Shown piece by piece: positions 63,652-64,000 of a stretch of 64,000 bases of DNA (its first letter is position 1; every line of letters begins with the position of its first letter). The DNA is from Flavobacterium sp. NG2 (GTDB lineage: Bacteria > Bacteroidota > Bacteroidia > Flavobacteriales > Flavobacteriaceae): positions 3,412,001-3,476,000 of the forward strand of contig NZ_CP139420.1 in NCBI RefSeq assembly GCF_034119845.1. The letters are read 5' to 3'. Below the pieces are notes generated by a model. That model did not search any database, had not been told where the DNA came from, and saw only the letters and a program-made list of their open reading frames with translations. The translations under genes and the position numbers were made by a program.

Positions 63652-63689
63652 TTCTTTAATTTTAATTTTTTTTGGGCGTGCCCCAAGGG

Positions 63690-63755
63690 TCGGGCTATAC
63701 ACTGCAATCTTGTGGCGGCATAAATGCCAGCCGCCACAAGGATTTCCGTTCCTAT
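63690..63755 (-). repeat. Palindromic dispersed element, copy D
   Basis: On the minus strand GATAGGAACGGAAATCCTTG leads into a CTTGTGGCGGC / GCCGCCACAAG stem and then ATTGCAGTGTATAGCC. It is almost identical to copy A at 6131-6199. It lies between the sulfatase and CBM6 genes. Confidence 0.85.
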
Positions 63756-63787
63756 CCCTCACGCAAGCCCCTCGCTGATAACACGCT

Positions 63788-64000
63788 TTATTTTTTTAAT
63801 AAAAGCCAATTTAAATTAACTATTTTTTCCATACCATGTTCCCCAATGAAGACCACGACAATATTTTGCTTTCCTGTAACTTTTTCGAGTAATTTAGTTT
63901 CAATAGTTTCCCATAAATTCCATCCTCCTGTATATTTCACTGGGAAATCGGCAATGAGTTTTCCTTTGGGATTATCCAATCGAACTTCAAAATGACCTAT
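63788..64000 (-). CDS. Carbohydrate-binding (CBM6-type) protein, C-terminal end only
   Basis: The leftward frame is open from the right edge to a stop at 63788 (70 codons). FEVRLDNPKGKLIADFPV, TGGWNLWETIE and NLNWLLLKK are the typical final strands of a CBM6 beta-sandwich. The catalytic part, perhaps a glycoside hydrolase, lies outside the window. With the adjacent sulfatase it suggests degradation of a sulfated polysaccharide. Confidence 0.75.
   Translation of the reverse strand: MGHFEVRLDNPKGKLIADFPVKYTGGWNLWETIETKLLEKVTGKQNIVVVFIGEHGMEKIVNLNWLLLKK

Noticed and set aside
63652..63762. N-terminal extension of the sulfatase
   Set aside because: It reads through copy D of the palindromic element and would bury the signal peptide; the ATG at 63651 is a normal secreted start.
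1..64000. tRNA, rRNA, prophage or integrative-element genes
   Set aside because: No cloverleaf-like sequence, rRNA segment, integrase, capsid or conjugation gene was recognised; the only transposase trace is the RAYT pseudogene.

Overview
The window looks like a chromosome segment of a Flavobacterium-type member of the Bacteroidota. The base composition is AT-rich. Promoters match the Bacteroidota TAnnTTTG -7 element. There is an N-terminal SusC/RagA receptor at the left edge, a transketolase split into two genes, a carotenoid operon that starts with a MerR-B12 regulator, a large type II-C Cas9, and several families of short palindromic dispersed repeats. No rRNA or tRNA gene was found.

Layout. 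1-3.5 kb: start of a SusC-like receptor (leftward, truncated), a GapN-like aldehyde dehydrogenase and a single-domain rhodanese. 3.8-11 kb: a sulfur/respiration group with a Crp/Fnr regulator, TauE exporter, cydAB (sulfide-tolerant bd oxidase), an MBL-rhodanese persulfide enzyme and thioredoxin. 11.1-18.2 kb: a TetR-controlled efflux operon (TolC, HlyD, two ATPases, two ABC-2 permeases). 18.3-22.8 kb: a seven-PAS hybrid histidine kinase. 23-24.7 kb: MarR, nitroreductase and YceI. 25-27 kb: PhnA-like protein, TrmL and an RluE-type pseudouridine synthase.

27.2-36.5 kb is the most interesting region: a type II-C CRISPR-Cas locus. Rightward cas1-cas2 are followed by an array of 33 repeats and 32 spacers, a short leader holding an inverted partial repeat (a second anti-repeat), a ParDE toxin-antitoxin pair, leftward cas9, and a divergent tracrRNA. 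GGACAGGT..ACCTGTCC REP-like palindromes lie between cas2 and the array, and again in and beside a broken RAYT-type transposase just past the tracrRNA.

36.6-41 kb: rmuC and a YceI / beta-barrel / OB-fold / cytochrome / YceI group. 41-53 kb: a light-response and pigment region. It holds a TIGR01777 epimerase, TetR, an ABC1 kinase, a TIGR03643 protein, two SDR proteins, photolyase, SRPBCC, crtY, crtZ, crtB, crtI and a CarH/LitR-like B12 photoreceptor-regulator. Two of its promoter regions share a 14-bp sequence. The pathway would give zeaxanthin from phytoene.

53.4-64 kb: an alpha/beta hydrolase that has lost its nucleophile and histidine, split transketolase, YaaA, an MFS transporter, NhaA overlapping a DUF389 membrane protein, a small secreted protein, a sulfatase, and the C-terminus of a CBM6-type carbohydrate-binding protein cut by the right edge. 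With the SusC fragment on the left, this suggests polysaccharide-utilisation genes on both sides of the window.
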